Below are positions 18,537 through 26,814 of a stretch of DNA of 64,000 nucleotides, in pieces. How positions within the stretch are numbered: the first letter of the stretch is position 1; each line of letters begins with the position of its first letter. Position numbers and translations under genes: made by a program. A model generated the notes under the pieces. That model had not been told where the DNA came from. It worked only from the letters and a program-made list of their open reading frames with translations, and searched no databases. The stretch comes from an uncultured Muribaculaceae bacterium (GTDB lineage: Bacteria > Bacteroidota > Bacteroidia > Bacteroidales > Muribaculaceae): positions 1 to 64,000 of the forward strand of contig CAJTUF010000010.1 of assembly GCA_910579675.1 (NCBI GenBank), given 5' to 3'.

Positions 18537-19517
18537 TTACTTGCCGGGGCCGAAGAGATTCTTGATCGACCCTATGGATGAGAGCACCGAAGAAGCCTCA
18601 TAGGGCATGTAGACAGTCTTGTTGTCCTTGCCGGAGGTCATCTCGCGCAGAGTGTCGATATATTTCATGGCCAGGATGTAGGTCGCGGGATCGGTGTCGG
18701 CACCCTTCACGGCCTCGGCCACACGGAGTATGGCGTCGGCTTCGGCCTGTGCGTTGAGGATGATGGCGCGGGCCTCGCCCTCGGCGCGGAGTATCTCGGC
18801 CTGCTTGGTTGCCTCAGCCTCGTTGATGCGCGAGGCCTTCTCGCCCTCGGAGCGTAGTATGAGGCTCTGCTTCTCACCCTCGGCGTTGAGGATCTCGGCG
18901 CGGCGGTTTCGCTCGGCCTGCATCTGCTTCTCCATTGCCACCCGCACGCTCTCGGGAGGGGTGATGTCCTGGAGCTCGACGCGGTTCACTTTCACGCCCC
19001 ATTTGTTGGTGGCATCGTCGAGTATCACCTGGAGCTTGGAGTTGATGGTGTCGCGCGAGGTGAGTGTCTCGTCAAGTTCCAGCTCGCCTATCACGTTACG
19101 GAGCGAGGTCTGGGTGAGCTTCTCTATGGCGTTTGGCAGATTGTCGATCTCATACACCGCCTTTTTCGGGTCGGTGATCTGGAAGTAGAGCAGGGCATTG
19201 ATCTCGGTGGTGACATTGTCGCGGGTGATCACCTGCTGGGAGGGGAAGTCGTAGACCTGCTCGCGGAGGTCGATCACCGAGGTGGCTGTGGTCTTGACCA
19301 CTGTTCGGCCGCCGATACTGCTTTCCACGCGGCGGGTGTAGATGGTCTTGGGCTTGTCGATAAATGGTATGATGAAGTTGAGACCGGGAGCAAGCACGCT
19401 GTGGAAGCGGCCCAACCGCTCCACGACTCTGGTCTCCGACTGAGGCACAACTTTCACACCGGCCCAGATGATGACCAGTATAAGAAAAGCGATGATGGCA
19501 ATGAGAATGATTTCCAT
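18537..19517 (-). CDS. SPFH/Band 7 membrane protein (QmcA-like)
   Basis: A 326-residue stomatin/prohibitin-family protein. One N-terminal membrane segment (ILIAIIAFLILVIIWAGVKV) is followed by the Band 7 domain (about 24-180: RVVERLGRFHSVLAPGLNFI). An Ala/Glu-rich coiled coil (about 190-260, with repeated LRAEGE-type units) and a short C-terminal domain complete the protein. Such proteins form ring-like cages in membrane microdomains. The gene follows an NfeD-family gene by 34 bases, the standard partner arrangement. It resembles E. coli QmcA more than the HflK/HflC pair. Confidence 0.9.
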   Translation of the reverse strand: MEIILIAIIAFLILVIIWAGVKVVPQSETRVVERLGRFHSVLAPGLNFIIPFIDKPKTIYTRRVESSIGGRTVVKTTATSVIDLREQVYDFPSQQVITRDNVTTEINALLYFQITDPKKAVYEIDNLPNAIEKLTQTSLRNVIGELELDETLTSRDTINSKLQVILDDATNKWGVKVNRVELQDITPPESVRVAMEKQMQAERNRRAEILNAEGEKQSLILRSEGEKASRINEAEATKQAEILRAEGEARAIILNAQAEADAILRVAEAVKGADTDPATYILAMKYIDTLREMTSGKDNKTVYMPYEASSVLSSIGSIKNLFGPGK

Positions 19518-19551
19518 GGCAAATGATTGATTGAATGGTGTGGGGGATAGA

Positions 19552-20004
19552 TCAGATGAGGGCTACATCGAGGATGATGCTGTCGTAGGCAGTGACGGTC
19601 ACTTCGGCGCCACGCGGTATCACGCCGTCGGATCCCGGGGCTCGCACCTGCCAGTTGTCGCCGTCGATACGGGCGCGACCTAGCTCGCCCGGACGGATCT
19701 CATGGGTCACGGTGGCGCGTCGCCCGAGAAGTGCGTCCATGCCGGTGCGGGCCGCGTGGCCGTGGCGGGAATTGAAGCGTGCACGCATACGCTTGAAGAT
19801 GGGTATGAGGAGCAGGTAGGCTGCAAAGGAGCCTATGGCGAGCGCCGCCACCTGATAGATGGCGTCGAGACCGAGGAGGGCAGCCACCATGGCCAGAAGC
19901 GATCCGGATGCGAGGCATAGTGCCCACATTGACTGGGTGAGCACCTCGATGGCGAGGCACCCTGCGGCTGCTATGAGCCATATGAGCCAACTGTCGATGA
20001 TCAT
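19552..20004 (-). CDS. NfeD family membrane protein
   Basis: A 150-residue membrane protein with two to three N-terminal membrane helices and a C-terminal OB-fold NfeD domain (about 85-150: LLGRRATVTHEIRPGELGRARIDG). It is the usual partner of SPFH proteins; the next gene encodes one. The frame opens at 20043, but the TATTTTTG -7 box lies at 20039-20032, so the ATG at 20004 (MIIDSWLIWLIAAAG) is the better start. Confidence 0.88.
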   Translation of the reverse strand: MIIDSWLIWLIAAAGCLAIEVLTQSMWALCLASGSLLAMVAALLGLDAIYQVAALAIGSFAAYLLLIPIFKRMRARFNSRHGHAARTGMDALLGRRATVTHEIRPGELGRARIDGDNWQVRAPGSDGVIPRGAEVTVTAYDSIILDVALI

Positions 20005-20031
20005 AGTTGCGGGATTGATGGTTTGCTTTGC

Positions 20032-20063
20032 CAAAAATAGCAAAAATGCGCCGTATTTCCAAA
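20032..20063 (-). promoter_or_regulatory. promoter of nfeD-SPFH unit
   Basis: On the minus strand: TTTG (20063-20060), 20 bases, TATTTTTG (20039-20032). Both boxes and the spacing fit the Bacteroidota consensus. Confidence 0.7.
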
Positions 20064-20120
20064 AATAAACGGGCGTCGTGCGCCAATTTTTTTTGAGAAT
20101 ACGACGCAGGATGCTATCGG

Positions 20121-21233
20121 TCAGTCGGCGATGTCAAACGACACGAGGGTGCTGTTGGTCGAGCCGTCAGATTCACCGTCGGCGATGCCGTACCAATGGC
20201 CGTTGCGGGCAAAAAGATTGTCGACTGTCACAGGCTTGCCACCGATCATGAGGTTGATGCTGCTCTTCTTCGACAGTTCGGGATAGGTCTTGCTGCAGAG
20301 CAGGGCACCGTCGGAGAGGCGGTAGATGGCCGTGGTCTTGGCCCGGTCGTGCATGGTGGTGACGGCTATGTGGTTGCCGGTGGTCTGGATGTCGCGCACA
20401 ATGATATAGGGGCGCATGAGCTCAACCTCGTCGGCTCCCCCTTCGATGGCCTGGCGCATTATCTCCCCCTCCTGGTCGAATGTGATCCCCTTGTCGCCGC
20501 GCGAGATGATGGCCGACTGCTCCAGATGGCCCGGGAGGATGTTGTAGAGTGTGTCGGCGATCATGATGACGCCGTTGCCGTCGGCAGTGCCCATGTAGGT
20601 CGATACGTTGCCGGGGATGAATCCCTCCATCACTATGGAGTCGACAGGCGCGAAGCCGGTATCATATTGCCGGAGGATGAATCCTGCGGGGCCCATGTCG
20701 GGGATGTTGATGCAGCTCGATGTGCCGCCGAGCGCGGGAGCTGGGCGCATCGACGGGGTGTAGGATTTTTCGCCTGCAAACGAGTCAGTGGCGAGGGTGT
20801 AAGCGAGTGCTGCGGGACGGTCGATGAGCGGAATGAGCAGAGTGCCGGAGGCCGGATCGGCTATGGCGCTGAGCATGATGCGATACTCCTCGGGGCCTTG
20901 GCCGCGGTGGTTGATCTGACCGAGATATCTGCCTGTCGACACGCTGAACTCGATGACTCTCGACTCCTGTCCGTTTTCGAGGAAGAGCGCGGTGTCGCCC
21001 ACCACGTCGATGATGTCGGCCCGGGAAAAGAACGCCTCGGGAGCCGATGAGTCGAGCGCGACGGCGTTTACGCCTGTTGCGGCGAGCAGCGTGTCAGCTC
21101 CTTGGGCCGTGGATGCGGTGAGATCTATATGGTGGATGGGATCAGCATGGCCGGAGGCTGAGGGATGGCCGCACGATGTTGCTGCCGCAAGGGCGAGCGC
21201 GGCGACCGGAAATAATGACTTGCAGGGATTCAT
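20121..21233 (-). CDS. 6-bladed beta-propeller lipoprotein
   Basis: A 370-residue exported protein with a lipobox AATSC (Cys21). The rest resembles the six-bladed beta-propeller lipoproteins (DUF5128-like) of Bacteroidales: short blades with the recurring YLGQINHRGQGPEEYR motif (about residue 108-123) that marks the family. Function unknown; similar proteins are often placed at the surface or near transporters. A TACTTTTG -7 box lies 33 bases upstream. It is separated by the nlpC-metA pair from a second propeller lipoprotein. Confidence 0.8.
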   Translation of the reverse strand: MNPCKSLFPVAALALAAATSCGHPSASGHADPIHHIDLTASTAQGADTLLAATGVNAVALDSSAPEAFFSRADIIDVVGDTALFLENGQESRVIEFSVSTGRYLGQINHRGQGPEEYRIMLSAIADPASGTLLIPLIDRPAALAYTLATDSFAGEKSYTPSMRPAPALGGTSSCINIPDMGPAGFILRQYDTGFAPVDSIVMEGFIPGNVSTYMGTADGNGVIMIADTLYNILPGHLEQSAIISRGDKGITFDQEGEIMRQAIEGGADEVELMRPYIIVRDIQTTGNHIAVTTMHDRAKTTAIYRLSDGALLCSKTYPELSKKSSINLMIGGKPVTVDNLFARNGHWYGIADGESDGSTNSTLVSFDIAD

Positions 21234-21265
21234 GCAAACGAAAATTTTTAGTTGAAATCAATGTG

Positions 21266-21273
21266 CAAAAGTA
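21266..21273 (-). promoter_or_regulatory. -7 box of beta-propeller lipoprotein gene
   Basis: TACTTTTG on the minus strand, 33 bases before the ATG at 21233; no clear -33 box. Confidence 0.4.
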
Positions 21274-21331
21274 AGCATTATTTCCGGATAGGGAGAATGA
21301 TATTTACCCCCCCCCAATTTGTTAACACAAA

Positions 21332-22195
21332 TTAACCTTTTAGGGTCGCAAGCCAGTTTGTGAATAGACCTACTGCATGGGAGTGCCATCGGTCGACAGG
21401 CTTTTGGCGGGGGTCATCGTCAGGGTAGTAGTTGGCCGGAATGGATGGGTTGATCCCTTTGTCGAGGTCGCGGTGGTATTCAAAGTCGAGAGTGTCGGGA
21501 GCATATTCAGAGTGGCCGAGGATATAATGCTCGGGGGCCTCGGTGGAGCTCACCATATATACTCCGCTGTCGGGGCTCTTGGCCGCAACGTCGATGCCGG
21601 CAGTGGCGTCGATGTCGGCCTCGGCCACTCCGCTGTATCGGCTGTTTGGCACCATGAATGGTGGAGTCATGCCGCGGAAAAGGGGATGGCCTTCTGCAGT
21701 GGGAAATTGAGGGAATACCCCCGACACTTTGCGGGTGTACATCTCTTTGGCTATGCCGTAGTGGTGGTAGAGGGCGGCGAGGGCGCCCCAGCATATGTAG
21801 ACGGTGGGGATGCGGCGCCTGCGGAGGGTATCCATCATGGCGGTGAGCTCTTCCCAGTAGTCGACCGCCTCGAAGTCGAGCGCCTCGACAGGCGCGCCGG
21901 TCACTATAACTCCATCGGGATCGTCGCCCCTGCCGAGCATTTCGGCGGGCGAGATGTAGAATCGGTCGATATGCTCCTGAGTGGTGTTGCGGCTCCGGTG
22001 GGTGGCGGGAGCCACGAGGGTGAGGCTGATATCAAAGGGCGCAGGGGCGAGGAGCCGGATAAAATCGGCCTCGGTCATCTCCTTGAGCGGCATGAGATTG
22101 ACCAGAGCTATGCTCAGTGGGCCTCGGGTGTGGGTAGGGGCGAGACCTAGGGCTGCTGAAGCGGATGGGAGTTGGGGTGGCAGGTGGAGCGACAT
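21332..22195 (-). CDS. metA: MetA-family homoserine O-acyltransferase, predicted acetyl-CoA type
   Basis: Acylates homoserine in methionine synthesis; cytoplasmic, 287 residues. The nucleophile is Cys135 in VYICWGALAAL, with His228 and Glu230 in GHSEY completing the triad. The position that separates acetyl- from succinyl-CoA enzymes (Gly111 in E. coli, Glu111 in Bacillus cereus) reads Glu104 here (VTGAPVEAL), which by established work predicts O-acetylhomoserine as product. The frame is open back to 22510, but that part overlaps the end of the nlpC gene and is Pro/Ser-rich noise. The ATG at 22195 gives the family N-terminus and lies 22 bases after the nlpC stop, so the two form one unit. Confidence 0.92.
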   Translation of the reverse strand: MSLHLPPQLPSASAALGLAPTHTRGPLSIALVNLMPLKEMTEADFIRLLAPAPFDISLTLVAPATHRSRNTTQEHIDRFYISPAEMLGRGDDPDGVIVTGAPVEALDFEAVDYWEELTAMMDTLRRRRIPTVYICWGALAALYHHYGIAKEMYTRKVSGVFPQFPTAEGHPLFRGMTPPFMVPNSRYSGVAEADIDATAGIDVAAKSPDSGVYMVSSTEAPEHYILGHSEYAPDTLDFEYHRDLDKGINPSIPANYYPDDDPRQKPVDRWHSHAVGLFTNWLATLKG

Positions 22196-22217
22196 GGCGA
22201 TGGAAGGGATGGGAGTG

Positions 22218-23096
22218 TCAGCGGATGGAGTCGGATTCGAGCCGCTTGAGCAGGCGGCTCCGGGCTTCATTGGCCGAGAGTGCGGTGTCGGGCTGCTGGC
22301 GGGCCGGGAGTATGGGTTGTGCAACCTGTGTTGCGGAGGAGTCGTGGGCTGCTGCGGCAGTAGTCTCGGCGAGCTTGTCAAGACTGATGGTTGCAGTGGC
22401 AGAGGGTTTGGGCCCGGGAGCGGGTAGCTGCGATGCTGAGGTCTGCGGCTCAGGTTCGGGTGTCGCTGCCAATAGCTCCAATGGCCTGTCGGCGGGTTCA
22501 GAGGGCACACCTTTTCGTTTCACCATGGCATAATATGGCTCCACGCGTCCGGTGGAGTGGTAGGTGCGGGTGTAATAGGCTTCGTCGAGACTCGACACTA
22601 TCACACCTTTCGACGATGAGGAGTGGATCATCTTGCCGTCGCCCAAATAGAGCCCGACATGATTCACACCTCCGCGCTTGCCGGAGGAGAAAAACACAAG
22701 GTCGCCCGGCACCATCTCGCTCCGCCCTCCGCGCAACACGCTACACCATTGCTGCTGGCGGGCGGAGTTGCGGGGGAGCTTGATGGCAAGAGCGTCGGAA
22801 AACACCTGTGTGACAAATCCGGAGCAGTCAGCGCCTTTGCCTCTTGCGGTGCCTCCGTAGCGGTAGGGGGTGCCGAGCCATTTGTCGGCTTCGGCCATGA
22901 GGCGCTTTGTGGCGTCGGGGAGCCGACTGTAGGACGATGATGCTATATGGCTCGGTTTGAGCGATTGGGAATAGCCGGGCTTGGCCACTACTGCCGATTT
23001 GCGCGAGTGGCACGAGCCGAGACACAGCGCGAGAGCTATGATCAAAGGAAGCGCAAAGGCTATCCTGCGGCCGGAGAGAGAAACACAATTGCACAT
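22218..23096 (-). CDS. NlpC/P60 family lipoprotein peptidoglycan hydrolase
   Basis: A probable gamma-D-Glu-meso-diaminopimelate endopeptidase acting on peptidoglycan stem peptides. The 292-residue protein has a lipoprotein signal (lipobox CLGSC, Cys29). The NlpC/P60 domain (about 65-190) has catalytic Cys91 in GADCSGFV, His146 in VNHVGLYLG and His158 in KMIHSSS. A Pro/Ala/Ser-rich C-terminal tail of about 100 residues follows, with no visible domain. The -7 box lies so close to the ATG (7 bases) that the mRNA may be nearly leaderless. metA follows in the same transcript, a metabolic neighbour with no obvious functional tie. Confidence 0.9.
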   Translation of the reverse strand: MCNCVSLSGRRIAFALPLIIALALCLGSCHSRKSAVVAKPGYSQSLKPSHIASSSYSRLPDATKRLMAEADKWLGTPYRYGGTARGKGADCSGFVTQVFSDALAIKLPRNSARQQQWCSVLRGGRSEMVPGDLVFFSSGKRGGVNHVGLYLGDGKMIHSSSSKGVIVSSLDEAYYTRTYHSTGRVEPYYAMVKRKGVPSEPADRPLELLAATPEPEPQTSASQLPAPGPKPSATATISLDKLAETTAAAAHDSSATQVAQPILPARQQPDTALSANEARSRLLKRLESDSIR

Positions 23097-23103
23097 AATG
23101 GCA

Positions 23104-23111
23104 CAAAGATA
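23104..23111 (-). promoter_or_regulatory. -7 box very close to nlpC start
   Basis: TATCTTTG on the minus strand ends 7 bases before the ATG at 23096. A start point 3-8 bases after the box leaves almost no leader. Confidence 0.45.
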
Positions 23112-23155
23112 GCTATTTTTGCCGAAACGAGGCTTGGAAAAAAAGCTACAGTTTC

Positions 23156-24274
23156 TCAGTCGATAGGCGGGAGGGCGTAAGTGATGCAGGAGTAGCCGCT
23201 GTCGGCACTCTCGGTGAGCGCATAGAGGGTGGAGTCGTCGGGGCTGACGGCTATCGACAGCGCCATGCAGTCGAGGTTGATCACGCGGCGCAGGGTGCCG
23301 TTGAAATCGTAGATTCTCACGAGGGTGGATGGGGGAATGTCGCCGTTGGTCATGGCTTCATTGCGGGCATAAGCCTCCTTGTCGGGCAAGCCTACATAGC
23401 GCACATACACATGGCTGTTGCTCAGACATGGGCGGCCTGGATAGTTGATGCAGTGGGTGTCGTCGTATTCAAAGGCGCTCCATCCGTCGCCAATCTTGAT
23501 CTTTATGCCTCTGGGAGGCGCGTCGTAGTTGACCTTGAAAGTAAGCGAGTCGGCTTCAAGCGAGGCAAACGCCATCATGTCGGCTCCCCCGAAGTAGCAG
23601 GCGAAGTGGCGTCCGTCGGGGCTCACGGCGCCCACCGGGCGGCAGAAGTTGTATTTCATATAGTCGGGAAAACCTTCGCCGAAATCGCTCTCGGGGATGG
23701 GAGTTACAGCATAGCGGTCAAAGCGACCGTCGGGACGGAATATGGCGAAATAGCCTTCGGGCGACTGTACTCCGGCCAGAATAGTTCCACCCGCCATCCG
23801 GAAAAGCTCCATGTTGAGATTAAGTGAGTCGGGGGTTCCTGCGGTGGCGGGGTCGTAGGTGAATGCTTTAGTAAGCAGCGGTGGCTGTGCTCCGGCAGTC
23901 AGATTGAGCGATGAGAGGGAGCCGGGGGCCGAGGTAAGCATCAGGCAGTCGGCTCCTGCATCGATATACGACGAATAGATGAATGCTACCTCTTCGGGGC
24001 CGTTGCCCTTGCGCAGGAGATTGCGGGAGTGTGATCCCGAGAGAGAGTAGAGGCTCACGAGGCTGTCGCAGCCGGGACTGTTGACCACCACGAGGTTTTG
24101 GGAAGTGGCATAGAGCGTCTGCGGCTGGATGAGGGCATCATCGGCTATCAGCACTGAGTTGCTTTTGATGTCGAGGGTGTCGGGAGCCGATGCGATGTCG
24201 GCATCGCCATGCCCCGAGCATGATGAGGCCAGAGCCACAGCAAGAGCGCCTGCTATTGTGATGAAATATCGCAT
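23156..24274 (-). CDS. BF3164-like (TolB-like propeller) lipoprotein
   Basis: A 372-residue exported protein with lipobox LASSC near residue 19. The body matches the BF3164/TolB-like six-bladed propeller group: a start of the DTLDIKSNSVLIADD type, an early LVVVNSPGCDSLVSLYSL blade, and the RKGNGPEEVAFIYSS motif near residue 90, parallel to the RGQGPEEYR motif of the propeller lipoprotein at 20121-21233. The frame opens at 24325, but the ATG at 24274 (MRYFITIAGALAVALASSC) gives a proper signal peptide. Function unknown. It lies between the pgi terminator and the nlpC-metA unit. Confidence 0.8.
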   Translation of the reverse strand: MRYFITIAGALAVALASSCSGHGDADIASAPDTLDIKSNSVLIADDALIQPQTLYATSQNLVVVNSPGCDSLVSLYSLSGSHSRNLLRKGNGPEEVAFIYSSYIDAGADCLMLTSAPGSLSSLNLTAGAQPPLLTKAFTYDPATAGTPDSLNLNMELFRMAGGTILAGVQSPEGYFAIFRPDGRFDRYAVTPIPESDFGEGFPDYMKYNFCRPVGAVSPDGRHFACYFGGADMMAFASLEADSLTFKVNYDAPPRGIKIKIGDGWSAFEYDDTHCINYPGRPCLSNSHVYVRYVGLPDKEAYARNEAMTNGDIPPSTLVRIYDFNGTLRRVINLDCMALSIAVSPDDSTLYALTESADSGYSCITYALPPID

Positions 24275-24314
24275 GGTAATGAGAGACAGGTGTTGAAAAT
24301 GGGGGGATAGTATA

Positions 24315-24349
24315 AATAATCCCACCGTCGGAATGGAGGTGGGATTATT
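24315..24349 (-). terminator. terminator hairpin after pgi
   Basis: Twelve-base perfect arms AATAATCCCACC (24315-24326) and GGTGGGATTATT (24338-24349) lie 37 bases after the pgi stop. The minus strand continues TTTATA, a modest T-tract. Confidence 0.7.
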
Positions 24350-24386
24350 ATGGTTGAGTCAATAATTCGGTTGGCCTGAGTCTTGG

Positions 24387-25721
24387 TTACTTGGCGAGAC
24401 GGGCGCGTATGGCCTCGGTCTCCTTCTCATATCCGGGCTTGGCGAGGAGGGCAAACATGTTGCGCTTGTAGTCTTCCACGCCGGGCTGGTTGAAGGGGTT
24501 GACGCCGAGCATGTAGCCGCTGATGCCGCAAGCCTTCTCGAAGAAGTAGATGAGCTGGCCGAGATAGGTTTCGGTGAGAGCGGGGATGGTGATGCGCATG
24601 TTGGGCACGCCTCCGTCGACATGGGCTATCTTGGTGCCGAGCTCGGCCATCTTGTTTACTTCGTCGACACGTTTTCCGGCGATGAAGTTGAGGCCGTCGA
24701 GATTGTCGTTGTCGGTGGGGATGATCACCTCATGCTCGGGCGCCTCGACCGATAGTACGGTCTCAAAGATGGTGCGCTCGCCATCCTGAATCCACTGACC
24801 CATTGAGTGGAGGTCGGTGGAATTGTCGACAGCTGCGGGGAAAATACCCTTGCCATCCTTGCCTTCGCTCTCGCCGTAGAGCTGCTTCCACCATTCGCCG
24901 AAGAAGTGGAGCTTGGGGCAGTAGTTGACGAGGATCTCGATCTTCTTGCCGGCGCGGTAGAGTGCGTTGCGGGTGGCGGCGTATGTGAGGGCGTCGGTCT
25001 GGTCGGAAGCCTCCATGGCTGCCGCGCCGGCGATGAGGGCCCGGATGTCGTATCCGGCGGTGGCTATGGGTAGGAGACCCACCGGTGTGAGCACGGAAAA
25101 ACGTCCGCCTACATTGTCGTCGATCACAAAGGTCTTGTAGCCCTCGGTGTCGGACATGGAGCGGAGCGCGCCGCGCTTGGCGTCGGTGATGGCCACGATG
25201 CGCTTGGCCGCATCTTTGGCGCCGGCTTCCTTGACGAGCATATCCTTGAGCAGACGGAAGGCTATGGCAGGCTCGGTGGTGGTGCCGCTCTTCGAGATCA
25301 CAATTATGCCGAATTTCTTTCCGCTGAGATAGTTCATGAGCTCGTAGAGATAGTCTTCGCCAATGTTCTGACCGGCAAACACCACTTTGGGATGTCCGTT
25401 GGCAGGACGGAAAGCGGCAAAGGAGTCGCTCAGGGCCTCTATCACGGCCTTTGCGCCGAGATAGGATCCGCCTATGCCGATACATACCACTACTTCACAC
25501 TCCTTGGCCAGAGAGAGCGCGGTGGCTTCGATGTCGGCAATCAGGGCTTCGTCGGCCATGAGGGTGGAGGGAAGGTGGTTCCAGCCCAGGAAGTCGTTGC
25601 CGGCTCCGCTGCCGGAGTTGAGGGTTTCGAGGCCCTGACGGGCTTCGGGCATAATGGCGTCGATGTCGGCGCGGCTCACTGTGGCGAGGGCGTCGGCTAT
25701 GTCTACATTGATCTTTTTCAT
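24387..25721 (-). CDS. pgi: glucose-6-phosphate isomerase
   Basis: Interconverts glucose-6-phosphate and fructose-6-phosphate; cytoplasmic glycolytic enzyme. At 444 residues it is of the short form found in Firmicutes and Bacteroidota rather than the 550-residue proteobacterial form. Two SIS domains are seen: [15 protein letters not shown] near residue 78, [16 protein letters not shown] near 142, and the signature [13 protein letters not shown] near 206. It is the last gene of the lysS-gpsA-pgi run (41 bases after gpsA) and is followed by a hairpin terminator. Confidence 0.96.
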   Translation of the reverse strand: MKKINVDIADALATVSRADIDAIMPEARQGLETLNSGSGAGNDFLGWNHLPSTLMADEALIADIEATALSLAKECEVVVCIGIGGSYLGAKAVIEALSDSFAAFRPANGHPKVVFAGQNIGEDYLYELMNYLSGKKFGIIVISKSGTTTEPAIAFRLLKDMLVKEAGAKDAAKRIVAITDAKRGALRSMSDTEGYKTFVIDDNVGGRFSVLTPVGLLPIATAGYDIRALIAGAAAMEASDQTDALTYAATRNALYRAGKKIEILVNYCPKLHFFGEWWKQLYGESEGKDGKGIFPAAVDNSTDLHSMGQWIQDGERTIFETVLSVEAPEHEVIIPTDNDNLDGLNFIAGKRVDEVNKMAELGTKIAHVDGGVPNMRITIPALTETYLGQLIYFFEKACGISGYMLGVNPFNQPGVEDYKRNMFALLAKPGYEKETEAIRARLAK

Positions 25722-25762
25722 CTCAGAATAGTATATGTTGGGTGGTTGGTTGTTATGTGGAT

Positions 25763-26758
25763 TCAGATAAATGTCTGGGAGAGTTGCCTGAGCACGGTGG
25801 CAGGGCTCCCGCCGCGGTAGAGAATGTCGTAGACTCCTTCGAGGATAGGCATCTCCACTCCGTGCTGCTGGTTGATCTCATGGATGCACTTGGTGCCGTA
25901 GTAGCCTTCGGCTGTCTGCTCCATCTCCATCCGCGCGGCCTTGACCGAGTAGCCCCGGCCTATCATCGACCCGAAGTTGTGGTTGCGGGAGAAGCGGGAG
26001 TAGGATGTTACCAGAAGGTCGCCGAGATACACAGAGTCGCATATCTGTCGGGGACGCGGGCACACCGTGTCGACAAAGCGCTCCATCTCCCTTATGGCAT
26101 TGCACACGAGCATGGCCTGGAAGTTGTCGCCGCTCTTGAGGCCGTGGATCATGCCCGAGGCTATGGCATAGACATTCTTGAGCACGGCGGCATATTCGAT
26201 GCCGTCGACATCGGATGATGTAATGGTATGCAGGGCGGGTCCTGACAGGCATGTGGCAAACTGCGAAGCGTGGAACACGTCGCGGCAACCTACCGTGAGA
26301 TAGCTGGGCCGTCCCAGGGCCACTTCTTCGGCATGACACGGGCCCGACACCACCAGCAGACGGTCGGGCGCAATGCCAAACCGTCCGGTCATATAGTGGG
26401 ATATGATCTCGTTGCAATCGGGCACGATGCCTTTGACGGCCGACACCACATATTTCGAGGATATATCGACGGTGATCTTGTCGACATGGGCCTTGAAATA
26501 AGGAGAGGGCATCACCAGAAGGAGAGTGTCGGCAGCCTCGCACACGGCGTTGATGTCGCTGGAAAAGTGTATGCGGGAGGTGTCGAACACGCAGTCGGTG
26601 AGATAAGCGGGGTTGTGGCCCAGCCGCTTGAAGTCGTCGATGCGGTCGTCGCGGCGCATATACCAAAGTATGGAGTCGCAATTTTGTAGCAGGAGCTTGG
26701 CGAGCGCTGTGGCCCAGCTCCCGCCACCCATCACTGCTATTTTGCCTGGAAAACTCAC
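25763..26758 (-). CDS. gpsA: NAD(P)H-dependent glycerol-3-phosphate dehydrogenase
   Basis: Reduces dihydroxyacetone phosphate to sn-glycerol-3-phosphate for phospholipid synthesis. The 331-residue protein begins with the Rossmann motif [15 protein letters not shown] (residues 9-23). It shows the [10 protein letters not shown] segment near 108 and the substrate-binding [22 protein letters not shown] region near 190. The gene sits between lysS (56 bases upstream) and pgi (41 bases downstream), an order kept in many Bacteroidales. Confidence 0.95.
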   Translation of the reverse strand: MSFPGKIAVMGGGSWATALAKLLLQNCDSILWYMRRDDRIDDFKRLGHNPAYLTDCVFDTSRIHFSSDINAVCEAADTLLLVMPSPYFKAHVDKITVDISSKYVVSAVKGIVPDCNEIISHYMTGRFGIAPDRLLVVSGPCHAEEVALGRPSYLTVGCRDVFHASQFATCLSGPALHTITSSDVDGIEYAAVLKNVYAIASGMIHGLKSGDNFQAMLVCNAIREMERFVDTVCPRPRQICDSVYLGDLLVTSYSRFSRNHNFGSMIGRGYSVKAARMEMEQTAEGYYGTKCIHEINQQHGVEMPILEGVYDILYRGGSPATVLRQLSQTFI

Positions 26759-26814
26759 GATAAATCGCTGGATATTGGTTGTGAGGGAATAAACGGATAG
26801 ATCTCAGCCAAGGT

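Noticed and set aside
22196..22510. Longer N-terminus for MetA
   Set aside because: The extension overlaps the end of the NlpC/P60 gene, is Pro/Ser-rich and lacks similarity to the family; the ATG at 22195 gives the normal protein.
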